From assembly GCA_945952025.1 (NCBI GenBank), contig CAMFGW010000004.1:62001-126000 (forward strand): DNA of 64,000 nucleotides. Direction: 5' to 3'. The stretch's first letter is position 1. Each line of letters begins with the position of its first letter. Positions 27,898 to 37,314 of this stretch are shown piece by piece. The position numbers and the translations under genes were made by a program. The notes below the pieces were generated by a model that saw nothing but the letters and a program-made list of their open reading frames with translations, did not search any database and was not told the origin of the DNA. Source of the stretch: an uncultured Paracoccaceae bacterium. Its GTDB lineage: Bacteria; Pseudomonadota; Alphaproteobacteria; Rhodobacterales; Rhodobacteraceae.

Positions 27898-28693
27898 CCG
27901 GCCGCCCTTCGCCCTGACCCTCGGCGCCGTCGGCGGGCTCTTGTTCCTGCACCTGCCTATCTTGCTGATCTTCCTTTACGCCTTCACGACGGAAGAGAAG
28001 TCCTACCAGTTCCCGCCGCCCGGCCTGACCACCGAATGGTTCGCGGTCGCCTGGAACCGCGAGGATATCTGGCCGCCCCTTTGGCTGTCGCTCCGCGTCG
28101 CGGCGATGTCGTCGGCGATGGCGCTGATCCTTGGCACGCTCTGCGCCGCCGCCATGTCGCGGGCGAAGTTCTTCGGGCGCGACAGCATCTCGCTTCTCAT
28201 CATCCTGCCGATCGCGCTGCCGGGGATCATCACCGGAATGTCGCTCCGGTCGGCCTTCGCGCTGGGCGGCATTCCCTTTTCCACCTGGACCATCGTCCTT
28301 GGCCACGCGACCTTCTGCATCGTCATCGTCTACAACAATGCCGTCGCGCGCTTCCGGCGGCTGGGGCCGTCCCTTTCGGAGGCTTCGGCGGACCTTGGTG
28401 CCACGGCCTTCCAGACCTTCCGCCATGTGATCCTGCCGAACCTCGGGACGGCGCTGCTTGCGGGCGGCATGCTGGCCTTCGCGCTGTCGTTCGACGAGGT
28501 GATCGTGACGACTTTCACCGCCGGTCAGCAGAAGACGCTGCCGATCTGGATGCTGGACGAGCTTGTCCGCCCGCGCCAGCGGCCTGTTACGAACGTCGTC
28601 GCCATCGTCGTCGTCGTGGCGACCTTCCTGCCGATCCTTGGGGCCTACCTCCTGACCGAGCGCGGGACCGAGACGGCGGGGGGAGGGAAGTAG
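27887..28693 (+). CDS. ABC transporter permease (PotC type)
   Basis: Multi-TM, EAA loop [29 protein letters not shown]. Confidence 0.92.
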   Translation: MRSDRPPFALTLGAVGGLLFLHLPILLIFLYAFTTEEKSYQFPPPGLTTEWFAVAWNREDIWPPLWLSLRVAAMSSAMALILGTLCAAAMSRAKFFGRDSISLLIILPIALPGIITGMSLRSAFALGGIPFSTWTIVLGHATFCIVIVYNNAVARFRRLGPSLSEASADLGATAFQTFRHVILPNLGTALLAGGMLAFALSFDEVIVTTFTAGQQKTLPIWMLDELVRPRQRPVTNVVAIVVVVATFLPILGAYLLTERGTETAGGGK

Positions 28694-28696
28694 GGA

Positions 28697-29149
28697 ATGC
28701 TCAAGGGGATCGACCCGCGCCTGGGCGCCGACCTTCTGCACACGCTGCGGGCGATGGGGCATGGCGACATGCTGATCGTCGTGGACACGAACTTTCCGGC
28801 CGCTGCGGTTGCGCGCTCGACCGTTCTGGGCTGCCCCCTGACGATGGAGAACCTGCCGGCGCCCGAGGCGATCGAGGCCATCCTGTCGGTCCTGCCGCTT
28901 GATACGTTCGTGCCGGACTTTGCCGCGCGGATGGAGGTGGTGGGCGATCCGGCCGCCGTCCCGCCCGTGCAGGCCGATGTGCAGTGGGTCGTCGACCGGG
29001 CCGAGGGCCGCGCGCGGCCCTTGCCGGCCGTCGACCGCTTTACCTTCTACGACCTTGCGCGGCAGGCATTTGCCATCGTCCAGACCGGCGAGCGGCGGCT
29101 TTACGGCTGCTTCATGCTGCGCAAGGGTGTCATCGGACCGGAGGGCTAG
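28697..29149 (+). CDS. RbsD/FucU family mutarotase
   Basis: MLKGIDPRLGADLLHTLRAMGHGDMLIVVDTNFPA; 150 aa. Confidence 0.9.
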   Translation: MLKGIDPRLGADLLHTLRAMGHGDMLIVVDTNFPAAAVARSTVLGCPLTMENLPAPEAIEAILSVLPLDTFVPDFAARMEVVGDPAAVPPVQADVQWVVDRAEGRARPLPAVDRFTFYDLARQAFAIVQTGERRLYGCFMLRKGVIGPEG

Positions 29150-29152
29150 ATC

Positions 29153-30073
29153 ATGGGTCGCGTCGTCAATCTGGGCGTCTTCGTCGCCGACACGAGCTTT
29201 CGCGCCGAGCGCATGCCGCGCATGGGCGAGACGATCCTGGGGCAGTCGTTCGCGCTCGGGCCGGGCGGCAAGGGCTCGAACCAGTCGGTCGCTTCGGCCA
29301 TGGCGGGGGCCGAGACGCATTTCATCACCCGGCTTGGCCGCGATGCGTTCGGCGAGATGGCTCTGGCGGTCTGGGCGAAGGCGGGCGTGCATCCGGTCGT
29401 GACCCGGCCCGAGGGGGCGACCACGGGGGCTGCCCATATCTTCATCGAGGCGGCGACCGGCAACAATGCCATCATCATCGTTCCGGGTGCCGCCGGGACG
29501 ATTTCGCCCGAGGACCTGAAGGCCGAGGCCGGGCTGATCGGCGGCGCGCGGGTCTTCATCACCCAGCTTGAACAGCCGCTGGCGGCGGCGGTCGAGGGGC
29601 TGACGATCGCCCGCGCCGCCGGGGTGACGACGATCCTGAACCCCGCGCCTGCCGCGACCCTGCCGGACAGCGTGCTGGCGCTTTGCGACTACCTGACCCC
29701 GAACGAGACCGAGGCCGAGGCCTTGAGCGGGGTGAAGGTCGCGACCGTCGCGGATGCCGAGGCTGCCGCACGGCGCCTGCGCGAACGCGGCGCGGGGGCG
29801 GTCGTGGTGACGCTCGGCGACAAGGGGGCGCTTTACCAGGACGGGGCGCGGTCGGTCCATGTGCCCCCGTTCCGCGCCGGCCCGGTGATCGAGACGACCG
29901 GGGCCGGGGATGCGTTCAACGGCGGCTTCGCGGCGGCCCTGGCCGAGGGGATGGATCCGGTCGCCGCCGTGCGCTTCGGCTCGGCCACCGCCGGGATTTC
30001 GGTGACCCGGCCGGGCACGGCGCCGTCGATGCCGTCGCGGGCAGAGATCGAAGCGCTGTTGGCCAAAGGGTAG
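29153..30073 (+). CDS. rbsK: Ribokinase (PfkB family)
   Basis: MGRVVNLGVFVADTSFRAERMPRMGETILGQSFALGPGGKGSNQSVA; anion hole ETTGAGDAFNGGF. Confidence 0.9.
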   Translation: MGRVVNLGVFVADTSFRAERMPRMGETILGQSFALGPGGKGSNQSVASAMAGAETHFITRLGRDAFGEMALAVWAKAGVHPVVTRPEGATTGAAHIFIEAATGNNAIIIVPGAAGTISPEDLKAEAGLIGGARVFITQLEQPLAAAVEGLTIARAAGVTTILNPAPAATLPDSVLALCDYLTPNETEAEALSGVKVATVADAEAAARRLRERGAGAVVVTLGDKGALYQDGARSVHVPPFRAGPVIETTGAGDAFNGGFAAALAEGMDPVAAVRFGSATAGISVTRPGTAPSMPSRAEIEALLAKG

Positions 30074-30086
30074 GGGCTGCCGTTGG

Positions 30087-30306
30087 GTGGCAGGGACCGT
30101 TGCCTCTGCCATGCGGTTTGGTGGTCTGTAGTCCCCGCCGGTGGCCCCAAGGCCATCGGCCAGCGCCCGCCCCGCCATCGACGGGCGCTTCTGCGCCCAC
30201 CGGGGCAGGCGCCGGCCTTTGACATTGCGTGACATAAGCGGTCCAGCGGCACTGTTCCCACACGGGCGGGGAAACGCGGTGCGTTCCTTTTTCCGCCCGG
30301 CCCGGC
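30087..30306 (+). repeat. Structured intergenic repeat, copy R3
   Basis: Stem A TGGCAGGG/CTCTGCCA (G.U), GCCGGTGGCC/GGCCATCGGC (G.U), last stem GGAAACGCGGTGCGTTCC plus TTTTT. Confidence 0.9.
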
Positions 30307-30334
30307 GAACTGTGGCGGTCAGCCGCCCGGCTGA

Positions 30335-30480
30335 GGGAGGCAGGTGACCCTGCCATGCGAGGGTCCAGGCCCTTGTCACTGCCCATGGCAGGCGCTGCCT
30401 TTGGGCGCGTTGACACGGGCCATCCAGCGTCAGCGCCCCACGAGCAGAAACACGCCGCGTTTCCCTTTCCCGGCCCAGCC
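30335..30480 (+). repeat. Degenerate, internally deleted structured repeat, copy R3b
   Basis: GGCAGG-tgac-CCTGCC ATGCGAGGGTCC...GGCAGGCGCTGCC..CCATCCAGCG...GCGTTTCCCTTTCCCGGCCCAGCC keeps the ends and module order but lacks the middle. Confidence 0.7.
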
Positions 30481-30488
30481 GCAACCCA

Positions 30489-31610
30489 CTAGAACAGCGA
30501 TAGTTGCCCGTCCTGCCCGACGCCCCGGCGCGGCGGGACGGCGAAGAGGTCGGACCTGAGGGGCGGCGTCGGGCCAAGGAGGCCAAGCCGCTTGGCGGCG
30601 ATGGCGAACCGCCGGGCGATCAGGTCGGCATAGAGCCCCTCGCCGCGCATTCGCTTGCCCCATTCGGCATCGAAGTCCGCGCCCCCGCGCATCTCGCGCA
30701 GGCGGTTCAGCACATGGGCCGCGCTGTCGGGGTAGGCGCGCGCCAGCCAGTCGCGGAACAGGGGCGCTACCTCCAGCGGCAGGCGCAGAAGGATCCAGCT
30801 TGCGGCCCGCGCCCCGGCCCCGGCCCCGGCGGCCATGATCGCCTCCAGCTCGGGCTCGGTCAGGACCGGGACCACGGGCGCGGCCATCACCCGCACCGGC
30901 ACCCCGGCGCCGGTCAGTGCCCGGATGGCGGCGATGCGGCGGGCGGGGGCGGGCGCGCGCGGTTCCATCGCCCGCGACAGCGCGGGGTCGAGCGTGGTGA
31001 CCGACACGCCCACGGACACGAGCCCGCGCGCGGCCATGGGCGCCAGAAGGTCGAGGTCGCGCTCGATCAGGGCCGCGCCCTTGGTGACGATGGCGACCGG
31101 ATGGTTGAAATCCGACAGGACCTGAAGGAGCCCGCGCATGATGCGGTAGGTGCCCTCGATCGGCTGGTAGGGGTCGGTGTTTGTGCCGATGGCGATGGTG
31201 CGGGGCCTGTAGGACTTGCGGGCGAGTTCCCGCGCCAGCACTTCGGGCGCGTCGGGGCGGGCGGTGAGCCGCGTCTCGAAGTCGAGCCCGGGCGACAGGC
31301 CGAGGTAGGCGTGGGTCGGGCGGGCGAAACAGTAGGTGCAGCCGTGCTCGCACCCCCGGTAGGGATTGATCGTGCGGTCGAAAGGCAGGTCGGGCGAGCG
31401 GACATAGTTCAGGACCGACCGGGGGCGTTCCTCTGCCACCTCGGTGCGCAGAAGGCGCTCTTCCTCGGGGATGTCCCAGCCGTCGTGGGCATGTTCGCGG
31501 GCATAGGGCTCGAAGCGGCCTGTGGCATTGGTCGCCGAGCCGCGCGCCCGGACGCGGAGCGCGGGGTCGACGGCAGGCAGGGCCGGATCGGGGGGCGCGT
31601 CGGACGACAT
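30489..31610 (-). CDS. PA0069 family radical SAM protein (SplB-like)
   Basis: NPYRGCEHGCTYCFARPTHAYLGLSPGLDFETRL; CxxxCxxC radical SAM motif. Confidence 0.9.
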   Translation of the reverse strand: MSSDAPPDPALPAVDPALRVRARGSATNATGRFEPYAREHAHDGWDIPEEERLLRTEVAEERPRSVLNYVRSPDLPFDRTINPYRGCEHGCTYCFARPTHAYLGLSPGLDFETRLTARPDAPEVLARELARKSYRPRTIAIGTNTDPYQPIEGTYRIMRGLLQVLSDFNHPVAIVTKGAALIERDLDLLAPMAARGLVSVGVSVTTLDPALSRAMEPRAPAPARRIAAIRALTGAGVPVRVMAAPVVPVLTEPELEAIMAAGAGAGARAASWILLRLPLEVAPLFRDWLARAYPDSAAHVLNRLREMRGGADFDAEWGKRMRGEGLYADLIARRFAIAAKRLGLLGPTPPLRSDLFAVPPRRGVGQDGQLSLF

Positions 31611-31840
31611 CGCCCTATCATGAACGAAACATGAACTTATGCAAGTGTCACCGGCCCCGGTTTCCGCTGCGTCCGGCGCGGGGCGGGGCGAACCGGCCGG
31701 CAGCCGGTTTGGCAGGCAACCACAGGCCCTTCCTTGCAGGACCGCCCCTGTCGGCTTTCACGCGGGCCATGTCGGAAACGGCCAAGTTGACCGGCCCTCG
31801 CGGCCATATTACGACACTAACGACTGGCAGGAGAGGCGCG

Positions 31841-32536
31841 ATGGCCGACGAAGGCGACATCATTCTTTCGGAACTGGATGACGAGGAACTCGTCCTTCAG
31901 ATGCACGACGACCTCTATGACGGTCTCAAGGAAGAGATCGAAGAGGGCGTGAACATCCTGCTCGGCCGCGGCTGGGCGCCCTATGACGTGCTCACCAAGG
32001 CGCTCGTCGCCGGGATGACCATCGTCGGCGCCGACTTCCGCGACGGCATCCTGTTCGTGCCGGAAGTGCTTCTGGCCGCCAATGCGATGAAGGCGGGGAT
32101 GTCCATCCTGAAGCCGCTCCTGGCCGAAACCGGCGCGCCGAAAGTCGGCAAGATGGTGATCGGCACCGTCAAGGGCGACATCCACGACATCGGCAAGAAC
32201 CTTGTCGGCATGATGATGGAAGGCGCGGGCTTCGAGGTCGTGGACCTTGGCATCAACAACCCGGTCGAAAAGTACATCGAGGCGCTGGAGCGTGAGCAGG
32301 CCGACATCCTCGGCATGTCCGCCCTGCTGACCACGACCATGCCCTACATGAAGGTCGTCATCGACACGATGAAGGAGAAGGGCATGCGCGACGACTATAT
32401 CGTGCTGGTCGGCGGCGCCCCCCTGAACGAGGAATTCGGCCGCGCCATCGGTGCCGACGCCTACTGCCGCGACGCCGCCGTCGCCGTGCAGACCGCGAAG
32501 GACTTCGTGGCGCGCAAGCACAACCAGATGGGCTGA
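31841..32536 (+). CDS. Corrinoid (B12-binding) methyltransferase protein
   Basis: B12-binding motif GDIHDIGKNLVGMMMEGAGFEVVDLG (DxHxxG); N-terminal helical cap; ATG at 31841 preceded by GGAGAGG. Confidence 0.92.
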   Translation: MADEGDIILSELDDEELVLQMHDDLYDGLKEEIEEGVNILLGRGWAPYDVLTKALVAGMTIVGADFRDGILFVPEVLLAANAMKAGMSILKPLLAETGAPKVGKMVIGTVKGDIHDIGKNLVGMMMEGAGFEVVDLGINNPVEKYIEALEREQADILGMSALLTTTMPYMKVVIDTMKEKGMRDDYIVLVGGAPLNEEFGRAIGADAYCRDAAVAVQTAKDFVARKHNQMG

Positions 32537-32563
32537 GGCCCCGGACAGCGTTCAAAGGTCCAG

Positions 32564-32604
32564 AGCCCCGGCCCGTGCGAAGGCACTGGCCGGGGCTTAC
32601 TTTT
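32564..32604 (+). terminator. Rho-independent terminator-like hairpin after the corrinoid protein gene
   Basis: AGCCCCGGCC ... GGCCGGGGCT 10-bp stem followed by TACTTTT. Confidence 0.7.
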
Positions 32605-32668
32605 GCCGCACTGTCTTGGCATAGTGCCTCGCCGCGCCCAGATGTGAACCGAGTGGAAAGGACCGCCG

Positions 32669-32845
32669 ATGGCGACACTGCGCATGATCGCGATTGTAGC
32701 GATGGTCCTGGTGGCCGCCGGGGCGACCGTGTGGCTTGGCTACCACGCCCGTTCGGTCGGCCAGCCGACCTGGATGGCGGCCATAGGGCCGGCGCTTCTG
32801 GTCCTTGGCCTGGTCGTTCACCTGAACGGCCGCGGACGGCCATGA
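32669..32845 (+). CDS. Small 58-aa membrane protein, absent from the ORF track
   Basis: ATG at 32669 after GTGGAAAGGACCGCCG: MATLRMIAIVAMVLVAAGATVWLGYHARSVGQPTWMAAIGPALLVLGLVVHLNGRGRP*; two hydrophobic segments; ATGA overlap with the DUF1638 start. Confidence 0.7.
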   Translation: MATLRMIAIVAMVLVAAGATVWLGYHARSVGQPTWMAAIGPALLVLGLVVHLNGRGRP

Positions 32846-33513
32846 ACGCGCCCACCCCCAAGGCACCCCCGCCCCCCCCGACAGACGCCACGCTGACGGC
32901 CGAGGGCCTTGCCGCGCCGGCCGAGGCGCCGGGCTCGGTCCTTCTGATCGCCTGCGGGGCGCTGGCGCGCGAGATCCTGGACCTGAAGGCCGCGAATGGC
33001 TGGACGCACCTCGACCTGACCTGCCTGCCGGCAAACCTGCACCTGCGCCCGGACCGGATCGTGACGGCGGTGGAAGAGGCCGTGGCGCGGCACCGCGACA
33101 ATTATGCCGGCATATTCGTCGTCTATGCCGACTGCGGCACCGGCGGCCAGCTTCAGGCCGCCTGCGAGCGGTTGGGGGTCGAGATGGTGGCGGGCCCGCA
33201 CTGCTATTCTTTCTTCGAAGGCAATGCAGCCTTCGCCGCGCGCGACGAATTCACCGCCTTCTACCTGACCGACTTCCTCGTGCGGCAGTTCGATGCCTTC
33301 GTTTGGAAGCCCATGGGGCTCGACCGCCACCCCGAACTGCGCGACATGTATTTCGGCAATTATGAAAAGCTGGTCTATCAGGCCCAGACCGACGACCCCG
33401 CGCTCGACGTCAAGGCGCGCGACTGCGCGGCGCGGCTGGGGCTGGCCTATGAACGCCGCCTGACGGGCTATGGCGACCTGACGGGCGCGCTTGCCGCCAT
33501 CCCGCGTTCCTGA
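32842..33513 (+). CDS. DUF1638 domain-containing protein
   Basis: VLLIACGALAREILDLKAANGWTHLDLTCLPANLHLRPDRIVTAVEEAV...YADCGTGGQLQAACERLGVEMVAGPHCYSFFEG. Confidence 0.85.
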   Translation: MNAPTPKAPPPPPTDATLTAEGLAAPAEAPGSVLLIACGALAREILDLKAANGWTHLDLTCLPANLHLRPDRIVTAVEEAVARHRDNYAGIFVVYADCGTGGQLQAACERLGVEMVAGPHCYSFFEGNAAFAARDEFTAFYLTDFLVRQFDAFVWKPMGLDRHPELRDMYFGNYEKLVYQAQTDDPALDVKARDCAARLGLAYERRLTGYGDLTGALAAIPRS

Positions 33514-33610
33514 GCCGCCCCCCGGGGCAGCCGCCAAGCCACCCTTGCGCTGGGGGCCGCCAGCCACTACCCCTTCCCATCTAACGACCGCGCGGCGGAT
33601 GGGGCAGGGC

Positions 33611-35518
33611 ATGGCACGGCAGACGTTGGCACAGAAGGCAGAGGCGAAGGCCGCGCAGGCGGCGGCGGATGCGGCCGAACGGACGCGCGAGCGGCGCTCG
33701 AACCTGCGCGTCATCCGCCGGGTCGCGCCCTACCTCTGGCCGCCGGGCCAGCCGGGCATCAAGGCGCGGGTCGTCCTGTCGCTGATCTTCCTCTTGGTGG
33801 CGCGGCTCGTCTCGGTCGGGACGCCCTTCCTTTACAAGGCCGCCGTCGACAGCCTTGGCGGCCAGACGCGGGGCGACGGCTGGCTGCTGGCCGTGGGGGC
33901 CATCGGGCTGACGGTCGCCTACGGGATGGCTCGGCTCGGCTCGATCGGCTTCAACGAGTTGCGCGACGCGATCTTCGTGCGGGTGGGGCAGGGCGCGATC
34001 CGCAAGCTGGCGCTCGAAACCTTCACCCACATCCACCGTCTGTCGATGCGCTACCACATCACGCGCAAGACCGGCGGCCTCAGCCGGATCATCGAGCGGG
34101 GCGTGAAGGGCGTCGACTTCCTCTTGCGCTTCCTTCTCTTGTCGGTCGGGCCGCTGATCCTTGAACTGACCATGGTGACGATCATCTTCGCCTGGGTCTT
34201 CGACTGGCGCTATGCTGCGGTCGTCGCCGTCACCATCGCGCTTTACGTCACCTTCACCTTCCGCATCACCGAATGGCGCGTCGGCATCCGCCGCCAGATG
34301 AACGAGCAGGACACCGACGCGAACCAGAAGGCCATCGACAGCCTGCTGAACTTCGAGACGGTGAAGTATTTCGGCGCCGAAACGCGCGAGGCCGCCCGCT
34401 ATGACAAGGCGATGGAGGGGTATGAGGCCGCCGCGGTCAAGACCGGCCTGTCGCTCTCGGCCCTGAACTTCGGGCAGGGGCTCATCATCACCACGGGCCT
34501 TGTGATCGTCATGGTCATGGCCGCGGTCGGCGTGCAGGAGGGGCGCCTGACGGTCGGCGATTTCGTCATGGTCAACGCCTACATGATCCAGATCACGCTG
34601 CCCCTGAACTTCCTTGGCACCGTCTACCGCGAGATCCGGCAGGCGCTCGTCGACATGGGCGAGATGTTCGACCTTCTGGACCAGCCGGCCGAGGTCAAGG
34701 ACAAGCCCGGCGCGCCCGACCTGAAGATCAAGGGCGGAGAGATCGCGCTCAGGGACCTGCATTTCGCCTATGAGCCGGACCGCCAGATCCTGAAGGGGAT
34801 CGACCTGACCGTGCCGGCCGGCAAGACCGTCGCCATCGTCGGGCCTTCGGGGTCGGGCAAGTCGACCATCGGGCGGCTTCTCTTCCGCTTCTACGACGTG
34901 ACCGGGGGGGCGCTGAAGATCGACGGGCAGGACGTGCGCGACGTGACGAGCCAGAGCCTGCATGACGCCATCGGCGTCGTGCCGCAGGACACGGTCCTCT
35001 TCAACGACACCGTCCTTTACAACATCGCCTATGGCCGCCCCGAGGCCAGCCGGGACGAGATCCTCGCCGCCGCCAAGGCCGCGCGCATCCATGATTTCAT
35101 CGAAAGCCTGCCCGAGGGGTATGAGACCAAGGTGGGCGAACGCGGGCTGAAGCTGTCGGGCGGCGAAAAGCAGCGGGTGGGGATCGCGCGGACGATCCTG
35201 AAGAACCCGCCGATCCTCCTGCTGGACGAGGCGACGAGCGCGCTCGACACCCAGACCGAGAAGGACATCCAGGACAGCCTCGACGCCATGGGGCGCGGCC
35301 GGACCGTCATCACCATCGCCCACCGCCTTTCGACCATCGCCGATGCCGACCGGATCGTGGTGCTGGACGCGGGCCGGATCAGCGAAGAAGGCACGCATGA
35401 CGATCTGCTGGCCAAGGGCGGCCGCTACGCCGCCATGTGGGCGCGCCAGTCCGCGGGCCTGGACGAAGAGGACGAGGATGAGGACGGGCCCCGTGTCGCA
35501 TCCGCCGCCGGCGCGTGA
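33611..35518 (+). CDS. ABCB/ATM1-type ABC exporter (fused permease and ATPase)
   Basis: TM domain plus GPSGSGKST, LSGGEKQRVGIARTIL, LLLDEATSALD; Atm1-like ..NFETVKYFGAETREAARYDKAM. Start could be 33599. Confidence 0.9.
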   Translation: MARQTLAQKAEAKAAQAAADAAERTRERRSNLRVIRRVAPYLWPPGQPGIKARVVLSLIFLLVARLVSVGTPFLYKAAVDSLGGQTRGDGWLLAVGAIGLTVAYGMARLGSIGFNELRDAIFVRVGQGAIRKLALETFTHIHRLSMRYHITRKTGGLSRIIERGVKGVDFLLRFLLLSVGPLILELTMVTIIFAWVFDWRYAAVVAVTIALYVTFTFRITEWRVGIRRQMNEQDTDANQKAIDSLLNFETVKYFGAETREAARYDKAMEGYEAAAVKTGLSLSALNFGQGLIITTGLVIVMVMAAVGVQEGRLTVGDFVMVNAYMIQITLPLNFLGTVYREIRQALVDMGEMFDLLDQPAEVKDKPGAPDLKIKGGEIALRDLHFAYEPDRQILKGIDLTVPAGKTVAIVGPSGSGKSTIGRLLFRFYDVTGGALKIDGQDVRDVTSQSLHDAIGVVPQDTVLFNDTVLYNIAYGRPEASRDEILAAAKAARIHDFIESLPEGYETKVGERGLKLSGGEKQRVGIARTILKNPPILLLDEATSALDTQTEKDIQDSLDAMGRGRTVITIAHRLSTIADADRIVVLDAGRISEEGTHDDLLAKGGRYAAMWARQSAGLDEEDEDEDGPRVASAAGA

Positions 35519-35610
35519 TGGCGGGGTCGGGCGGGGTCGGGCAATCGCGATCGCGTGAAGGGGCGCAGCGCGGCGTTGCCGCGTGACCCGCGCCCGGCGA
35601 TAAAGCGGGC

Positions 35611-37314
35611 ATGAGCGCCCCTGCCGACCCCCACGCCCATCATGCGCCCCCGTCGCGGCTGCCCCCGGCCGGGCGGGACCTCCTGTCGGGCGTGACGCTC
35701 GCGGCCCTGCTTCTGCCAGAGGCGGTGGCCTATTCGGCGATGGCGGGGCTGACGGCGGACCGGGCGATACTGGCCGCAATCGGCGGGTGCCTCGCCTATG
35801 GGCTGGTGGGGCGGAGCCGCGTGGCGATCCTGGCGCCGACCTCATCGTCGGCCGCGATCCTTGCGGCGATGCTGGCGGCCATGCCCACCACGATTTCGGG
35901 CGATCCAGCCGAGCGGGGCGCGTTCGCGACCATGGCGGTCCTGATGGTCGGGGGGCTTTTCCTTGCGGCGGGGCTTCTGCGGCTCGGGGGGCTGACGAAC
36001 CTTGTGCCGCGCCCGGTCCTGAAGGGCTTTGCCGTCGGGATCGCGCTGACGATCATCGCCCGACAGCTGCCTGTCATCGCCGGGCTGAGGCTGTCCGCAC
36101 CCGATCCCGCGCGGCTTCTCGACGCGCTCTGGCTAGCGCGGCGGGACTGGAACGGCTGGTCGGTCGCGGTTGGCCTCGGGGCGCTCGCGCTTTTCGTCAC
36201 CTTGCGCTGCCTGAGGATGCCGGCGGCGCTGACCGTCCTTCTGGCCGGGATCGTCCTGTCGGCCCTTATGGGCCTGGGCGGGATGGGCGTCGGGCTGGTC
36301 GGGGCCATCGGCTTCGCCCCCGGCTGGCCGTCGCTGCCGCAGATCGCCTCGGGCCAGCTTGCGCTCCTGGCCTCTTACGTGGTGCCGCTGTTCCTGATCC
36401 TTCTCGCCGAAAGCTGGGGCACGGTAACGAGCCTTGCGCGCCCCGCCGACCCGACGCCCTCATCGAACCGCGAGCTTCTGGCCTTCGGCGCGGCCAACCT
36501 TACCAGCGGCCTTCTGCGCGGCCTGCCGGTCGGCGCAGGCTTTTCCGCCGGGGCCGCCGCCGACGCGTCGGGCGCGCGAAGCCGGCTGGCCGGCGTATTC
36601 GCGGCGCTGCTTCTTGTCGGGCTGATGCTCTTTGCGCGCGGGACGATCGCCATGTTGCCGCTGCCGGTCCTTGCCGCTGTCGTCATCGGAACGCTTCTGC
36701 CTGCACTGAACCCTGCGCCCTTCGTGCGGCTCTGGCGGCTTGGCCGCGACCTGCCCATCGCGCTCATCGCCGCCTTGTCGGTGCTGGGTTTCGGTGTCCT
36801 GAACGGCATGCTGATCGCGATCACGCTCTCGCTCGGCCTTCTTTTCCGCCGCCTTTCCGAGGCGCGCGTCGCCCGGCTTGGGCGGCTTGGGGACACGCAC
36901 AACTACGTCGACATGGCGCGTCATCCGGACGCGGTGGCGCCACCTGCAACCGGCATCTGGCGACCGTCCGAGCCGCTCTTTTACGGCAATGCCGCCAGCG
37001 TCCTTTCGGCGATCCGCTCCGCCGTGCGGCACAGTCCCGGCGACACGGCCCGCCACGTTGTCCTGAGCCTTGAAGAGACGTTCGACCTGGACAGCACCAC
37101 CTTCGACGCGCTGGTCGCGTTCGAGCACGCGCTTCAGGGCGACGGGCGGAGCCTCTGGCTCGCGCGCGTACACGACCATGTGCGCGACGTGCTTGCGGCG
37201 GGCGGCGAGGCCGGACTTCTGGCCCGGTCGAGCTATTCCGTTGCCGATGCGGTCGCGGCGATTGCGCGCGGCCAGGATGACACTCCGAAGGACCCCCCAG
37301 ATGACCGACCTTGA
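35611..37314 (+). CDS. SulP family inorganic anion transporter with STAS domain
   Basis: RDLLSGVTLAALLLPEAVAYSAMAGL; C-terminal STAS-like ARHVVLSLEETFDLDSTTFDALVAFEHALQGDGRSLWLARV. Confidence 0.9.
   Translation: MSAPADPHAHHAPPSRLPPAGRDLLSGVTLAALLLPEAVAYSAMAGLTADRAILAAIGGCLAYGLVGRSRVAILAPTSSSAAILAAMLAAMPTTISGDPAERGAFATMAVLMVGGLFLAAGLLRLGGLTNLVPRPVLKGFAVGIALTIIARQLPVIAGLRLSAPDPARLLDALWLARRDWNGWSVAVGLGALALFVTLRCLRMPAALTVLLAGIVLSALMGLGGMGVGLVGAIGFAPGWPSLPQIASGQLALLASYVVPLFLILLAESWGTVTSLARPADPTPSSNRELLAFGAANLTSGLLRGLPVGAGFSAGAAADASGARSRLAGVFAALLLVGLMLFARGTIAMLPLPVLAAVVIGTLLPALNPAPFVRLWRLGRDLPIALIAALSVLGFGVLNGMLIAITLSLGLLFRRLSEARVARLGRLGDTHNYVDMARHPDAVAPPATGIWRPSEPLFYGNAASVLSAIRSAVRHSPGDTARHVVLSLEETFDLDSTTFDALVAFEHALQGDGRSLWLARVHDHVRDVLAAGGEAGLLARSSYSVADAVAAIARGQDDTPKDPPDDRP

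Noticed and set aside
27842-30586. 914-aa minus-strand ORF
   Set aside because: Antisense to permease, rbsD and rbsK and crosses the structured repeat; no domain signature.
32564-32604. Possible riboswitch near the corrinoid protein gene
   Set aside because: A simple GC hairpin followed by TTTT downstream of the gene fits a terminator; no cobalamin-riboswitch-like B12-box sequence was recognised upstream of 31841.
33581-35845. 754-aa minus-strand ORF
   Set aside because: Antisense to the ATM1-like exporter.
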